Source of the DNA: Sanguibacter inulinus
GTDB taxonomy: Bacteria > Actinomycetota > Actinomycetes > Actinomycetales > Cellulomonadaceae
Direction of reading: 5' to 3'
Length of the DNA stretch: 50,081 bases
Assembly: GCF_013415325.1 (NCBI RefSeq)
Contig: NZ_JACBYE010000031.1
Location: forward strand, 1 to 50,081
In this document: piece after piece, positions 1 to 9,796 of the stretch
Layout: each line of letters begins with the position of its first letter
Position numbering within the stretch: the first letter of the stretch is position 1
The notes under the pieces: generated by a model
What the model was told of the DNA's origin: nothing
Databases searched by the model: none
Seen by the model: only the letters and a program-made list of their open reading frames with translations
Position numbers and translations under genes: made by a program

Positions 1-2
1 CC

Positions 3-248
3 CCCACCCAGCGGTTCTTCGCCTGGACCCGCAGGCTCGGGATCGTCCGCCCCGCCCAGGACCGTGTCCTCGGCGGTGTCGCCGCCGCCTTCGCCGAGAA
101 GCTCGGCATCGGTTCCGGCGCGATGCGGCTCATCCTCGTCGCCCTCGTGCTGCTCGCCGGGCTCAGCCTGTGGGTCTACGTCATCGCCTGGGCGCTGCTA
201 CCCGACGGACGGACGGGGACGATCCCGCTCGAGCGCTGGATCGGCTGA
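3..248 (+). CDS. PspC-domain membrane protein, 3' end (partial)
   Basis: The gene enters from outside the window, so only the last 81 codons are visible. The frame reads an Arg-rich stretch, then RVLGGVAAAFAEKLG, then a hydrophobic segment of about 22 residues (LILVALVLLAGLSLWVYVIAWALLP) split by no charges, and ends in a short polar tail. The GG-A-A followed by one transmembrane helix with a terminal W-LLP is the hallmark of the PspC domain, found in phage-shock-type membrane proteins and in some sensor kinases of actinobacteria. Because the N-terminus is missing it cannot be said whether this is a stand-alone PspC protein or the tail of a larger one. The following gene starts about 150 bases downstream on the same strand. 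Confidence 0.75.
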   Translation, partial: PTQRFFAWTRRLGIVRPAQDRVLGGVAAAFAEKLGIGSGAMRLILVALVLLAGLSLWVYVIAWALLPDGRTGTIPLERWIG

Positions 249-396
249 GCCTGGTCCGCGGGGTGCGGTGCAGCACTCGGGCGCCAGAGCCTGAGGTCCC
301 TGGCCCGAGACCCGCTGGGTCTGGGACCATTGTCGAGGCGTCGTCCCAGGTCAGGGCGCATCGATGTGCCCTCGGCGACGCAGCAGGGAGGCGACG

Positions 397-1164
397 ATGA
401 GCCGTTCCATCCAGACCGAGCAGGACGTGGCCGAGCTCCTCGACCTGCTCTTCACCGAAGCCGCCGACCGGTGGACCGACCGAGGTGGCGCCGCCTGGTG
501 GGACAAGTTCTACGCGGACCGCGACCGTGGTGTCCCGTTCTTCTCCGACGCCCCCGAGGAGAGCCTCGTCGCGTGGCACGAGACAGGGCTGCTCCCCGTC
601 GGCCCGGGAACCCGCGTCCTCGATCTGGGCTGCGGGCCCGGGCGGAACGCCGTGTGGTTCGCCCGGCAGGGCGCGACAGTCGACGCCCTCGATCTCTCTG
701 AGACCGCCCTCCGCTGGGCGCGCGAGCGTGCCGCCGAGGCTGGCGTCGAGGTCAACCTCGTGCGGACCGACCTCTTCGACTGGTCCACCGAGCGTCGCTA
801 CGACGTCGTCTTCGACAGCGGGTGCTTCCACCACCTCCCGCCGCACCGCCGGATCGGCTACAGACGGCTCGTCGGCTCGTGGCTCGCCGACCGTGGGTAC
901 TTCGGGCTGTCCTGCTTCGCAGCGGCCGGGGACGGCATCGAGGCGATGGGCTCGGAGGTCGACGACCTGGACCTCTACCGCGAGGGCTCCCTCGCCGGAG
1001 GTCTCGCCTACACCGCTGACGAGCTCCGGGGCATCTTCGCCGACCTCGACGAGGTCGAGCTGAGGCGGCTCGCACCGCAGCCGTCAGGCTCCCCGACCTT
1101 CGGTGAGGACTTCCTCTGGGGCGCGCTGTTCGCTGTGCGGGAGGGCGCCCGCCGTCCGGCGTGA
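397..1164 (+). CDS. Class I SAM-dependent methyltransferase
   Basis: A 255-residue soluble protein. Glycine-rich motif I ([16 protein letters not shown], near residue 73) is the SAM-binding loop; an acidic residue follows at the end of strand 2 (VDALDLS), and a motif-IV-like [14 protein letters not shown] stretch is present. This is a Rossmann-fold methyltransferase of the Methyltransf_25/thiopurine-like group. The ATG at 397 is chosen because AGGGAGG lies 8 bases upstream; an upstream in-frame ATG at 364 has no such site. The substrate cannot be told from sequence, and neighbours (a PspC protein and pgi) give no hint. Confidence 0.85.
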   Translation: MSRSIQTEQDVAELLDLLFTEAADRWTDRGGAAWWDKFYADRDRGVPFFSDAPEESLVAWHETGLLPVGPGTRVLDLGCGPGRNAVWFARQGATVDALDLSETALRWARERAAEAGVEVNLVRTDLFDWSTERRYDVVFDSGCFHHLPPHRRIGYRRLVGSWLADRGYFGLSCFAAAGDGIEAMGSEVDDLDLYREGSLAGGLAYTADELRGIFADLDEVELRRLAPQPSGSPTFGEDFLWGALFAVREGARRPA

Positions 1165-1196
1165 CCAAGGCCCTGCGTGCCTGGTCGGCGAGCGAC

Positions 1197-1202
1197 TAGT
1201 GT
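1197..1202 (+). promoter_or_regulatory. Candidate -10 box of pgi
   Basis: TAGTGT fits the actinobacterial TANNNT -10 pattern and would place transcription start near 1209, giving a leader of about 55 bases before pgi. No convincing -35 box is seen, so this is a weak call. Confidence 0.3.
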
Positions 1203-1264
1203 CTGGAGGTGGACCTGCCGACGGACGACCGTCGCGACCGACTCGACCTGAAGGGTGTTGCCCC

Positions 1265-2923
1265 GTGGCTTCATACGACCTCTCCGGAACGGCTGCCTGG
1301 AGCGCGCTGCGCGACGGGCACCAGACCCTCGCCGCGACGACGCTCCGTGAGCTCTTCGCCGCCGACCCGGAGCGCGGCACACGCCTGACCGCCGACGCCG
1401 TCGAGCTGCACCTCGACTACTCCAAGCACCTCGTCACCGACTCGACCGTCGAGGCGCTCGTCGCGCTCGCGGAGGAGGCCGGGCTGGCCGAGAAGATCGC
1501 CGCGATGTTCGCGGGAGAGCACATCAACCTCACCGAAGACCGTGCCGTGCTGCACACGGCGCTGCGCCTGCCGCGCGACGCGTCCCTCGTGGTCGACGGC
1601 CAGGACGTCGTGGCCGACGTGCACGAGGTCCTCGACCGCATGGCGGAGTTCTCCGAGAAGGTGCGCTCCGGTGCCTGGACCGGGCACTCGGGCAAGAAGA
1701 TCACGACTGTCGTCAACATCGGCATCGGTGGCTCTGACCTCGGCCCCGTCATGGCCTACGAGGCGCTGCGTGACTACGCAGACCGCGGCATCGAGTGCCG
1801 CTTCGTGTCGAACATCGACCCGACCGACGTGTACGAGAAGGTCCACGGCGTCGACTTCGAGAGCACCCTGTTCATCGTCGCGTCCAAGACCTTCGGCACG
1901 CAGGAGACCCTGACCAACGCCCGCACCGCCCGCCAGTGGCTCGTCGAGGCCTACGCCGGTGACGAGTCGGCCGTCGCCAAGCACTTCGTGGCCGTCTCGA
2001 CCAACGCCGAGAAGGTCGCCGACTTCGGCATCGACACCGCGAACATGTTCGGGTTCTGGGACTGGGTCGGCGGACGCTACTCCTTCGACTCCGCCGTGGG
2101 CCTGGCCCTCATGCTCTCGATTGGCGACGACGGCTTCCGCCAGATGCTCGACGGCTTCCACCAGATGGACGAGCACTTCCGCACGACGCCCTTCGCCCAG
2201 AACGTGCCTGTCCTCATGGGGCTGCTCAACGTCTGGTACAACAACTTCTTCGGCACCGGCAGCCACGCCGTCCTGCCGTACAGCCAGTACCTGAACCGCT
2301 TCCCGGCCTACCTCCAGCAGCTGACCATGGAGTCCAACGGCAAGTCCGTGCGCCTGGACGGCACCCCGGTCACCGACGCGACGGCCGGCGGGTTCGCGGG
2401 CCAGACCGGCGAGATCTTCTGGGGCGAGCCCGGCACCAACGGCCAGCACGCGTTCTACCAGCTGCTGCACCAGGGCACGAAGATGACCCCGGCAGACTTC
2501 ATCGGCTTCGCGCTGCCCAACCACGACCTCGGCGAGATGCACGACCTCTTCATGTCGAACTTCTTCGCGCAGACGGCGGCGCTCGCCTTCGGCAAGACCG
2601 CCGAGGAGGTCGCAGCAGATGGCACGCCGGCCGAGATCGTCCACCACAAGGTGATGCCGGGCAACCGCCCCACGAGCACGATCCTCGCCGAGAAGCTCAC
2701 CCCGTCGGTGCTCGGCCAGCTCGTGGCCCTCTACGAGCACATCACGTTCACGCAGTCTGTGGTGTGGGGCATCAACGCCTTCGACCAGTGGGGTGTCGAG
2801 CTCGGCAAGGTCATGGCCAACCAGCTCGCCCCGAAGCTCACCTCGAGCGAGGCGCCGGCCAAGGACTCCGACGCGTCGACCGACGCGCTCATCGAGCGGT
2901 ACCGGGCCTTCCGCGGGCGCTGA
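1265..2923 (+). CDS. pgi: Glucose-6-phosphate isomerase
   Basis: A 552-residue cytoplasmic enzyme that interconverts glucose 6-phosphate and fructose 6-phosphate in glycolysis and gluconeogenesis. Visible family marks: the phosphate-binding [17 protein letters not shown], the signature [13 protein letters not shown], the catalytic Glu in MESNGKS, the ring-opening His in [15 protein letters not shown] and the C-terminal Lys in [11 protein letters not shown]. Length matches the bacterial long-form PGI (about 550). The GTG at 1265 is preferred: GAAGGG lies about 9 bases before it and the protein then begins ASYDLSGT; an in-frame ATG at 1103 would run through the preceding methyltransferase gene. 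Monocistronic, closed by a strong palindrome downstream. Confidence 0.97.
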   Translation: MASYDLSGTAAWSALRDGHQTLAATTLRELFAADPERGTRLTADAVELHLDYSKHLVTDSTVEALVALAEEAGLAEKIAAMFAGEHINLTEDRAVLHTALRLPRDASLVVDGQDVVADVHEVLDRMAEFSEKVRSGAWTGHSGKKITTVVNIGIGGSDLGPVMAYEALRDYADRGIECRFVSNIDPTDVYEKVHGVDFESTLFIVASKTFGTQETLTNARTARQWLVEAYAGDESAVAKHFVAVSTNAEKVADFGIDTANMFGFWDWVGGRYSFDSAVGLALMLSIGDDGFRQMLDGFHQMDEHFRTTPFAQNVPVLMGLLNVWYNNFFGTGSHAVLPYSQYLNRFPAYLQQLTMESNGKSVRLDGTPVTDATAGGFAGQTGEIFWGEPGTNGQHAFYQLLHQGTKMTPADFIGFALPNHDLGEMHDLFMSNFFAQTAALAFGKTAEEVAADGTPAEIVHHKVMPGNRPTSTILAEKLTPSVLGQLVALYEHITFTQSVVWGINAFDQWGVELGKVMANQLAPKLTSSEAPAKDSDASTDALIERYRAFRGR

Positions 2924-2986
2924 CGTCCGCCGGCGTCGGCCGCCGCCCTCGCCCCCGAGCCGGGGACGGTGACCGGACGGCCGCCT

Positions 2987-3032
2987 CACGCACCAGGCCA
3001 CCACCCGACGTCGGGTGGTGGCCTGGTGCGTG
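2987..3032. terminator. 46-bp perfect palindrome after pgi, likely terminator
   Basis: Two 23-base arms meet with no spacer and no mismatch, centred between 3009 and 3010. It lies 60 bases after the pgi stop and 70 bases before the end of the minus-strand LapA-like gene, so it can end transcription from both sides. There is no T tract, as is common for actinobacterial hairpin terminators. Confidence 0.75.
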
Positions 3033-3104
3033 CTGGGGGGTGTGGTTCGTGGCGTCCTGGGAGGGTGCGGGCTCCGGGTCTGCAGGCTGCCGCCCGGGGG
3101 CGGT

Positions 3105-3335
3105 CTACTTCTTCTTGCGGCGCCTGTAGAACGCCCCGGCGACGATCCCCGCGAGGAACATCAGCGCGAGGAACAACCACAGCGGAGAGTTCACCGTCAT
3201 CCACAGCACGTGGATGGTCGTCTCGCCGCGGTTCTGCAGGATGAAGACGACGGCCAGCACCACCAGCACGATGGTGAGCCACCGCTGCTTGACGAAGGCG
3301 ACGACCGCGTTCTCGGTCTGGGCTGGCTCGGTCAT
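3105..3335 (-). CDS. LapA-like (DUF1049) small membrane protein
   Basis: A 76-residue protein with two hydrophobic helices: one around residues 15-32 (WLTIVLVVLAVVFILQN) and one around 45-65 (SPLWLFLALMFLAGIVAGAFY), ending in a basic RRRKKK tail. The arrangement helix, short loop with a conserved QN followed by polar residues and a V/P stretch, helix with GxxxG-like packing, and basic tail, fits the LapA/DUF1049 family, small inner-membrane proteins whose role in actinobacteria is not settled. The ATG at 3335 has GAGGAG 6 bases upstream; an upstream in-frame start (3521) is not supported. Divergent from clpC. Confidence 0.75.
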   Translation of the reverse strand: MTEPAQTENAVVAFVKQRWLTIVLVVLAVVFILQNRGETTIHVLWMTVNSPLWLFLALMFLAGIVAGAFYRRRKKK

Positions 3336-3529
3336 GAGGCTCCTCGGTGGTGCGGGCGGGTCAGGCTCTCTGGACGAGACGCCGGGGCTGCGCACGGGGC
3401 GGAGCAGGGGCGGCCCTCGGGCCTGACTGTGCTGGTGACAGCATCCTCCCGCGAAGCCGTGCCCCTGTGCCACCTCTTGTCGCCGGTCACCGAGCCTGTC
3501 GCGGCGCCCGTCGAGCACCACCCTGCGTT

Positions 3530-3547
3530 TTCACGCCTGCGGCGAAC
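3530..3547. promoter_or_regulatory. ClgR-type operator in the clpC promoter region
   Basis: The 18-mer TTCACGCCTGCGGCGAAC fits the published actinobacterial ClgR consensus WNNWCGCYNANRGCGWWS at every defined position except one (G for the central A). It lies about 100 bases upstream of clpC and 36 bases before a possible -10 box (TACTAG at 3583 or TAGAGT at 3586). The 313-base gap between the LapA-like gene and clpC otherwise shows no gene. Confidence 0.6.
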
Positions 3548-3648
3548 AACGGCATATCGAGCGAGACTCACCGGTTCCTGCCTACTAGAGTCGGTGCGGT
3601 CAGGTCTGGGAACCCTCCAGTTCCGGCCCGCACCTGTGAGGAGCGCAC

Positions 3649-6225
3649 ATGTTCGAGAGATTTACCGACCGAGCCCGTCGGGTGGTCGTCCTTGCCCAAG
3701 AAGAGGCACGGATGCTCAACCACAACTACATCGGGACCGAACACATCCTGCTCGGCCTCATCCACGAGGGCGAGGGTGTCGCAGCGAAGGCCCTGGAGTC
3801 CTTGGGTATCTCCCTCGACGCCGTGCGGTCACAGGTCACCGAGATCATCGGCGAGGGCCAGCAGGCTCCGTCGGGTCACATCCCCTTCACGCCGCGCGCC
3901 AAGAAGGTGCTCGAGCTGTCCCTGCGCGAGGCGCTGCAGCTCGGCCACAACTACATCGGCACCGAGCACATCCTGCTCGGCCTGATCCGTGAGGGCGAGG
4001 GTGTCGCAGCCCAGGTCCTCACGAAGCTGGGCGCCGACCTCAACCGCGTGCGCCAGCAGGTCATCCAGCTGCTCTCGGGCTACCAGGGCAAGGAGCCCGT
4101 CGCCTCGGGCGCCCCTGCCGAGGGCACCCCGGCCGGCTCGGCCGTGCTCGACCAGTTCGGCCGCAACCTGACCCAGGCTGCCCGCGAGGGCAAGCTCGAC
4201 CCGGTCATCGGTCGCGCCAAGGAGATCGAGCGCGTCATGCAGGTCCTCAGCCGACGCACCAAGAACAACCCGGTGCTCATCGGTGAGCCTGGCGTCGGCA
4301 AGACCGCCGTCGTCGAGGGCCTCGCGCAGGACATCGTCTCCGGCGACGTCCCCGAGACGCTCAAGGACAAGCAGCTCTACACGCTCGACCTCGGCTCGCT
4401 CGTCGCCGGGTCGCGCTACCGCGGTGACTTCGAGGAGCGCCTGAAGAAGGTCCTCAAGGAGATCCGCACCCGCGGCGACATCATCCTGTTCATCGACGAG
4501 ATCCACACCCTCGTCGGGGCCGGTGCCGCAGAGGGCGCGATCGACGCCGCGTCGATCCTCAAGCCGATGCTCGCTCGCGGTGAGCTCCAGACCATCGGAG
4601 CCACGACCCTCGACGAGTACCGCAAGCACATCGAGAAGGACGCAGCCCTCGAGCGCCGGTTCCAGCCGGTCCAGGTGGCTGAGCCCTCCCTCCCGCACGC
4701 GATCGAGATCCTCAAGGGTCTGCGCGACCGCTACGAGGCGCACCACCGCGTCTCGATCACGGACTCCGCGCTCGTGGCGGCGGCGACCCTCGCCGACCGG
4801 TACGTCAACGACCGCTTCCTCCCCGACAAGGCCATCGACCTCGTCGACGAGGCAGGCGCGCGTCTGCGCATCCGCCGCATGACCGCTCCGCCGGAGCTGC
4901 GCGAGCTCGACGAGCAGATCGCCGAGGCCCGCCGCAACAAGGAGTCGGCCATCGACGAGCAGGACTTCGAGAAGGCCGCTGGTCTGCGTGACACCGAGAA
5001 GCAGCTCACGCAGCAGCGCGCCGACAAGGAGAAGGCCTGGAAGTCGGGCGACCTCGACACCGTCGCAGAGGTGGACGAAGAGCTCATCGCCGAGGTGCTG
5101 GCCATGTCGACCGGTATCCCGGTCTTCAAGCTCACCGAGGAAGAGTCCTCGCGTCTGCTGAAGATGGAGGACGAGCTGCACAAGCGCGTCGTCGGTCAGG
5201 ACATCGCGATCAAGGGCCTGTCGCAGGCGATCCGTCGCACGCGTGCCGGTCTCAAGGACCCGAAGCGTCCCGGTGGTTCGTTCATCTTCGCCGGTCCGAC
5301 AGGTGTCGGTAAGACCGAGCTCGCCAAGGCTCTCGCCGAGTTCCTCTTCGGCGACGAGGACGCGCTCATCCAGCTCGACATGTCGGAGTTCTCGGAGAAG
5401 CACACCGTCTCGCGCCTCTTCGGCTCGCCTCCCGGCTACGTCGGCTACGACGAGGGTGGACAGCTGACCGAGAAGGTGCGTCGCAAGCCCTTCTCCGTGG
5501 TCCTCTTCGACGAGGTCGAGAAGGCTCACGCGGACATCTTCAACTCGCTCCTGCAGATCCTCGAGGACGGTCGACTGACCGACTCGCAGGGCCGCATGGT
5601 CGACTTCAAGAACACCGTGATCATCATGACCACGAACCTCGGTACCCGTGACATCGCCAAGGGCGTCCAGACCGGCTTCAACGCCGGCGGCGACACCGTG
5701 ACGAGCTACGAGCGCATGAAGGCCAAGGTCAACGAAGAGCTCAAGCAGCACTTCCGCCCCGAGTTCCTCAACCGCGTGGACGACACCATCGTGTTCCCGC
5801 AGCTCACGCAGGACGAGATCGTCAAGATCGTCGACCTCATGATCGCGAAGCTCGACGGACGTCTGCGCGACAAGGACATGGGCATCGAGCTCACGCCCGC
5901 CGCGAAGATCCTCCTCTCCGAGAAGGGATACGACCCGGTCCTGGGTGCACGGCCGCTGCGCCGCGCCATCCAGCGCGAGATCGAGGACGTCCTCTCCGAG
6001 AAGATCCTCTTCGGGGACATCAAGGCCGGCGAGATGATCCTCGTCGACGCCGAGGGCGAGGGTCTGCTGGGTGAGTTCACGTTCCGCGGGGTCCCGAAGA
6101 ACCTGCACAAGCGTGACGCCGTCGTCGTGGCTGCCGCCGCGGTGACAGGCGGGTCGGACGCCCCCGTCGGGCTGAACGACCTCCCGCCGACAGGTGGGGC
6201 CTCGGCCGCGGCCGACCCTGCCTGA
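3649..6225 (+). CDS. clpC: ATP-dependent Clp protease ATP-binding subunit ClpC
   Basis: An 858-residue Hsp100 unfoldase that feeds substrates to the ClpP peptidase. Domains in order: two Clp_N repeats in residues 1-145, each containing the same [13 protein letters not shown](H/R)EGEGVAA core; AAA-1 with Walker [10 protein letters not shown] near 212 and Walker B ILFIDEIH near 280; a UVR motif around 422-455 inside the middle coiled coil; AAA-2 with Walker [10 protein letters not shown] near 549 and Walker [12 protein letters not shown] near 618; and the D2 small domain with [19 protein letters not shown] near 766. Full length and intact; the last 50 residues are a low-complexity Ala/Gly/Asp tail. 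Monocistronic, with a ClgR-type box upstream and a 16-bp hairpin terminator downstream. Confidence 0.97.
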   Translation: MFERFTDRARRVVVLAQEEARMLNHNYIGTEHILLGLIHEGEGVAAKALESLGISLDAVRSQVTEIIGEGQQAPSGHIPFTPRAKKVLELSLREALQLGHNYIGTEHILLGLIREGEGVAAQVLTKLGADLNRVRQQVIQLLSGYQGKEPVASGAPAEGTPAGSAVLDQFGRNLTQAAREGKLDPVIGRAKEIERVMQVLSRRTKNNPVLIGEPGVGKTAVVEGLAQDIVSGDVPETLKDKQLYTLDLGSLVAGSRYRGDFEERLKKVLKEIRTRGDIILFIDEIHTLVGAGAAEGAIDAASILKPMLARGELQTIGATTLDEYRKHIEKDAALERRFQPVQVAEPSLPHAIEILKGLRDRYEAHHRVSITDSALVAAATLADRYVNDRFLPDKAIDLVDEAGARLRIRRMTAPPELRELDEQIAEARRNKESAIDEQDFEKAAGLRDTEKQLTQQRADKEKAWKSGDLDTVAEVDEELIAEVLAMSTGIPVFKLTEEESSRLLKMEDELHKRVVGQDIAIKGLSQAIRRTRAGLKDPKRPGGSFIFAGPTGVGKTELAKALAEFLFGDEDALIQLDMSEFSEKHTVSRLFGSPPGYVGYDEGGQLTEKVRRKPFSVVLFDEVEKAHADIFNSLLQILEDGRLTDSQGRMVDFKNTVIIMTTNLGTRDIAKGVQTGFNAGGDTVTSYERMKAKVNEELKQHFRPEFLNRVDDTIVFPQLTQDEIVKIVDLMIAKLDGRLRDKDMGIELTPAAKILLSEKGYDPVLGARPLRRAIQREIEDVLSEKILFGDIKAGEMILVDAEGEGLLGEFTFRGVPKNLHKRDAVVVAAAAVTGGSDAPVGLNDLPPTGGASAAADPA

Positions 6226-6280
6226 TCGTCGACCGCTGAGGCGGGGGACCGGCTGAGCCGGAGCCCCGCCCACAGCACTA

Positions 6281-6316
6281 CGAAGGCCCCCGGACCGTGA
6301 GGTCCGGGGGCCTTCG
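6281..6316. terminator. Hairpin terminator after clpC
   Basis: Perfect 16-base arms (6281-6296 and 6301-6316) enclose a GTGA loop. It sits between the converging clpC and the minus-strand kinase-like gene and can serve both. Confidence 0.85.
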
Positions 6317-6327
6317 TGCGTCTGAGG

Positions 6328-6966
6328 TCAGGCTGCCGCGAGCGCGCGGATCTCCTTCTCGGCCTGGGCGACGCGGACGGCCCGGCAGCCCTGCGAGGTC
6401 CAGCGGCGGACGAACCCGGGCTCGTCACGCATGAGTCCCCAGCCGCGTCGGACGAGGGTGAGCGGAGGCTTGCGAGACTCGCCGAGGTCGCGCAGGAGGC
6501 GGAACCAGAAGGTCACCAGCCGAGGTCGCGTGATGCACACGGCGTCGGCGAGGATGCCCTCGGCCCGGCAGGCGGCGACGAGCTCCGAGGCGAAGATCCC
6601 CTCGGCCACGATCACCCGTGCTCCGGTGACGTCAGCGTGCGTGGTCCCGGTGCGGGTCGACGTCGGGATGTCGTAGATCGGCAGGTCGGCGTGGCCCGTC
6701 GTGCACAGCTCGACGAGGGCACGCAGGGCGTCGTCGGCGTCCCAGCTCGCGGGGGAGTCCCAGTCGGCGATGCCGAAGCGCCTGGGCATGTCCGGGTGGT
6801 CGTGGTCGTGGTAGAAGTCGTCGAGCTGGATCGACGGCAGACCGAGCCGGCGCACCAGGCTGGACTTCCCCGAGCCCGAGGCACCCGTCATGAGGACGAC
6901 GCGCGCCGTCGGTCGACGCGTCCCCGGGGGGAGGTCGAAGAGGCCGTCGGCGTCCTGTGCAGTCAC
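6328..6966 (-). CDS. P-loop ATP-binding protein, uridine-kinase-like
   Basis: A 212-residue protein with Walker A GASGSGKSSLVRRL near residue 26, a following LDDFYHDHDHPD stretch typical of the uridine kinase/phosphoribulokinase superfamily (the DDFY acid binds the phosphoryl acceptor), a central YDIPTSTRT segment and a VIVAEGIFA Walker-B-like strand. This matches the uridine kinase-like ATP-binding proteins common in actinobacteria; the true phosphate acceptor is not shown by sequence. The GTG at 6966 is chosen for GGAAAG 8 bases upstream; a longer form from 7083 would read through a stretch without family similarity. Confidence 0.8.
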   Translation of the reverse strand: MTAQDADGLFDLPPGTRRPTARVVLMTGASGSGKSSLVRRLGLPSIQLDDFYHDHDHPDMPRRFGIADWDSPASWDADDALRALVELCTTGHADLPIYDIPTSTRTGTTHADVTGARVIVAEGIFASELVAACRAEGILADAVCITRPRLVTFWFRLLRDLGESRKPPLTLVRRGWGLMRDEPGFVRRWTSQGCRAVRVAQAEKEIRALAAA

Positions 6967-7132
6967 CCGACCATCTTTCCAGACGCCGCGGGGCTCACCG
7001 CCGGAGAGTGGGCCCGCCGGGGTGTGGTGTGCGGCACCGCGCAGCGAGACCTGCCCTGTGCGGGACGCAACCGACCCGTGCACCTCGGGCTCGCGACCGA
7101 CCTGTCCTGCCGGCTGGTCGCGTCCTAGACGG

Positions 7133-7906
7133 TCAGGCGCGGTGGCGCAGCCTGACGACCACCGCAGAGAGCAGTGCGACCGCGGCAGCAGCGGCTGCGA
7201 CAGGGGCGACGGTCGAGTCTTCGAGCGGGCCCTCCCAGCGAGCGACCGCGATCCACGCGAGCCCCCAGGCCATGGCCAGGTTGATGGCCAGGCGCCCGCC
7301 GGTGTGGACGGCGAAGCCGACGGAGATCAGCGCTGCGACCACGAGCAGCACCACGGACCACGCTGTCGCCCCGAGGCCGAGGTCGCCGGGCTCAGCAGTC
7401 TTGAGGGCTGCCGTGACGTTCGCGATGGCCGCGACGGTCACCCAGCCCAGGTAGAGCCCGAAGGTCCCGTCGACCAGCACGGTCTCGACGAGGGACGACG
7501 ACGGGGTCGCGCGCATCCGCTCGAGGATCATCACGAGCGTGGTGAGCAGCGCAGCCATGACGACGACGCTCGCCCACACCGACCCGGCCTGGACCACGAG
7601 CAGCCATCCCGCGTTGAGCAGCATGGAGACCGCGGCGAGCCAGCCCATCGACCGTTGCCGCGCCGACTCGCGCTGGGCGGGGAGCGCCTGCCACACGGCG
7701 TAGGCGATCAGCCCGAGGTAGATGACCGACCAGATCGAGAAGGCCGTGGTGCCCGGGGCGACGGGGGTCGCGCTCGCCGAGAGCGCACCGTCGGCGGCCT
7801 CGGACGTCGGCGTCCCGCCGAAGGCGCCGGCACCCCACGCGGCACCGAAGATCGCCACCACGGCGAGGACGAGCACGGACACCTGTCGGGTGAGGTCACG
7901 GTTCAT
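7133..7906 (-). CDS. Tryptophan-rich sensory protein (TspO/MBR-related)
   Basis: A 257-residue integral membrane protein with about eight hydrophobic segments. The stretch TTAFSIWSVIYLGLIAYAVWQALP and the later NAGWLLVV and FGLYLGWVTVAAIAN are diagnostic of the long TspO/MBR-related family of high-GC bacteria; the classical TspO is shorter (about 160). Ligand and role are not known for this branch. Start ATG at 7906 has GAGGG about 8 bases upstream. It follows the LuxR regulator gene on the same strand after 51 bases and could be read with the two-component operon. Confidence 0.75.
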   Translation of the reverse strand: MNRDLTRQVSVLVLAVVAIFGAAWGAGAFGGTPTSEAADGALSASATPVAPGTTAFSIWSVIYLGLIAYAVWQALPAQRESARQRSMGWLAAVSMLLNAGWLLVVQAGSVWASVVVMAALLTTLVMILERMRATPSSSLVETVLVDGTFGLYLGWVTVAAIANVTAALKTAEPGDLGLGATAWSVVLLVVAALISVGFAVHTGGRLAINLAMAWGLAWIAVARWEGPLEDSTVAPVAAAAAAVALLSAVVVRLRHRA

Positions 7907-7957
7907 GCCACGACCCTCGCACGGAGCGCGCGGCACGGCATCCGGGCAGGGCCCGAC

Positions 7958-8584
7958 CTAGCGCACGATCCCTCTGGCCCGAGCCGCAGAGACTGCAGCG
8001 GTCCGGGAGGTGACGTCGAGCTTGGAGTAGATGTGCGCGAGGTGGGACTTCACGGTGGTCTCGCTCACGAAGAGCTCTCGGGCGACCTCGGCGTTCGTCT
8101 TCCCCGCGGCGACCAGCTCGAGCACCTCGATCTCGCGGCTGCTCAGGCTCGCCTGGGGGGACCGGACCCTGTCGAGGAGCCGTGACGCGATGACCGGCGC
8201 CAGCGCGCTCTCCCCGGCGGCGGCTGCCCTGACGGCGGCGACGAGCTCGTGGGGAGGTGCGTCCTTGAGCAGATATCCGCTGGCGCCGGCCTCGACGGCA
8301 CCCAGGATGTCGCCGTCGGAGTCGTAGCTCGTCAGGACGAGGACGTACGGAGCTGCCTCGAGCGCCCTGATCTGACGGGTCGCGTCTGCGCCCGTGAGCC
8401 TCGCGCCAGGCCCGAACTGGAGGTCCATGAGCACCACGTCGGGGTTCTCCCGGCGTGCTGCCGAGACAGCCTCCTCGGGGGTGGAGGCCTCGGCGATCAC
8501 CTCGAGGTCGTCCTCCGTCCCGAAGAGCGCGACGAGCCCGGCCCGCACGATCGGGTGGTCGTCGGCGATCACCAGGCGGATCAC
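7958..8584 (-). CDS. LuxR (NarL)-family response regulator
   Basis: A 208-residue two-component response regulator. Receiver domain in residues 1-120: IADDHP acidic pair, phospho-acceptor Asp in NPDVVLMDLQFG, switch Thr in VLVLTSYDSD and conserved Lys in GYLLKDAPP. LuxR-type helix-turn-helix at the C-terminus: LSSREIEVLELVAAGKTNAE followed by VSETTVKSHLAHIYSKL. The start is a GTG at 8584 that overlaps the stop of the upstream kinase gene (GTGA), so the two are translationally coupled and surely partners. A likely binding site is the inverted repeat at 9797-9814 between the kinase and the divergent ABC transporter. Confidence 0.93.
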   Translation of the reverse strand: MIRLVIADDHPIVRAGLVALFGTEDDLEVIAEASTPEEAVSAARRENPDVVLMDLQFGPGARLTGADATRQIRALEAAPYVLVLTSYDSDGDILGAVEAGASGYLLKDAPPHELVAAVRAAAAGESALAPVIASRLLDRVRSPQASLSSREIEVLELVAAGKTNAEVARELFVSETTVKSHLAHIYSKLDVTSRTAAVSAARARGIVR

Positions 8585-9762
8585 GGTTCGCCCTCCCGCG
8601 GGAGCGTCACCGTCAGGACCGTCCCACGGCCGGGGGCAGAGTCGACGGTGAGCGCACCGCCGAGCTGCCGGACCCGTTCCCGTGCAGCCTGGAGACCGAA
8701 GGAGTCCGATCTGCCTGGTCGTGCCCCGCCGCCGTCGCTGGGGTCGAAGCCGGTGCCGTCGTCCGCGACGGAGAACCGTGTCGTCTCGTGGTCCTGCTCG
8801 AGGGTGATCGTGGCAGTCCGCGCGCGCGCGTGCTGGATGACGTTCGCGACGGCTCCCTGGGCGATCCGCAGGAGGGCGGTCTGCAGGTGCATCGGGAGGC
8901 TGACAGAGTCCGGGACGTCGACCGTCACCTCGAGGTCCTCCGCAGACCACTGGGTCCGCGCCAGGCGACGCAGCACGCCACCGAGGCCGTGGTCGTCGAG
9001 GTCTGGCGGGGTGAGCCCCTGGACGAGGCTGCGTGCGTCGGCGAGGTTCGCCGCGGCGGTCTCGCGCGCGAGGCGGACGTGCTGGAGCCCTGGACGTCCG
9101 GGGTCCGCGCGCTCGGCGGCGTGCAGGAGCATCTGGATGCTCGACAGCCCCTGGGCGAGCGTGTCGTGGATCTCGCGCGCCAGGCGGGCGCGCTCGGCGA
9201 GGACACCCGACTCGTGCTCGGTCGCCGCCAGCTGCCCGCGGGTGGCGAGCAGCTCCGTCATGAGCGCCTCGCGCTCGACAGCCTCGTGGGCGAGCGCCTG
9301 ATATCCCGACCCGATGAGCAGGGCGACCCCGGCTCCCACGAAGGGACCGACGACCCCGCCGACGGTCCACCCACCGTGGACGCCCAGCGCGACGACGACG
9401 ACGACCGTCGTCGAGCCGACCGCGACGGACCCCCACCACCGGCCGAGGAGGTGGAGGTACAGGAAGAACAGGGGGAAGACGAGATAGGCGGCGTCAGGGC
9501 TCAGCCACAGCAGGCAGGCCCACTCGAGGGTCAGCACGCCGAGCCACGCACGCCCCCGGACGAGGTCGTCGTGACGTCGGGTGAGGACGGCCCCCAGCGC
9601 GTAGGTGGCGAGCACCAGGAGCGACAGGGCGACGGTCGTGCCGCTCTGCGGCCCGGGGACGAGGACCGCGCGGGCGACGACCACGGCCGTCAGCGCGACG
9701 AAGAGTGCGTGCAGCCCGGTCCGCAGACCCACGAACACCGGGGTCAGGGGGGTGGGTGCCAT
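8581..9762 (-). CDS. Sensor histidine kinase (HisKA_3 type)
   Basis: A 393-residue membrane sensor. Residues 1-160 hold five or six hydrophobic helices with no sizeable extracellular loop, suggesting sensing within or at the membrane. A HisKA_3 dimerisation domain follows with the phospho-accepting His in RARLAREIHDTLAQGLSS (about residue 199), then a HATPase_c domain with VANVIQHARA (N box) and VADDGTGFDP (G1 box). Start ATG 9762 is the one that gives a normal N-terminus; earlier in-frame codons to 9903 run through the intergenic region. Partner of the overlapping LuxR regulator; divergent from the FtsX-type ABC transporter, which is its probable target. Confidence 0.9.
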   Translation of the reverse strand: MAPTPLTPVFVGLRTGLHALFVALTAVVVARAVLVPGPQSGTTVALSLLVLATYALGAVLTRRHDDLVRGRAWLGVLTLEWACLLWLSPDAAYLVFPLFFLYLHLLGRWWGSVAVGSTTVVVVVALGVHGGWTVGGVVGPFVGAGVALLIGSGYQALAHEAVEREALMTELLATRGQLAATEHESGVLAERARLAREIHDTLAQGLSSIQMLLHAAERADPGRPGLQHVRLARETAAANLADARSLVQGLTPPDLDDHGLGGVLRRLARTQWSAEDLEVTVDVPDSVSLPMHLQTALLRIAQGAVANVIQHARARTATITLEQDHETTRFSVADDGTGFDPSDGGGARPGRSDSFGLQAARERVRQLGGALTVDSAPGRGTVLTVTLPREGEP

Positions 9763-9796
9763 GAGGTCGACGCTACGCCCCGCGCCGGTCGGGCTC

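Noticed and set aside
3829-6273. An 814-residue minus-strand frame opposite clpC
   Set aside because: Shadow of clpC; no recognisable domain and no start signals.
7958-9439. Single 493-residue minus-strand frame covering the response regulator and part of the kinase region
   Set aside because: Only its last 208 residues form a protein; the rest overlaps the kinase in another frame and is Arg-rich shadow.
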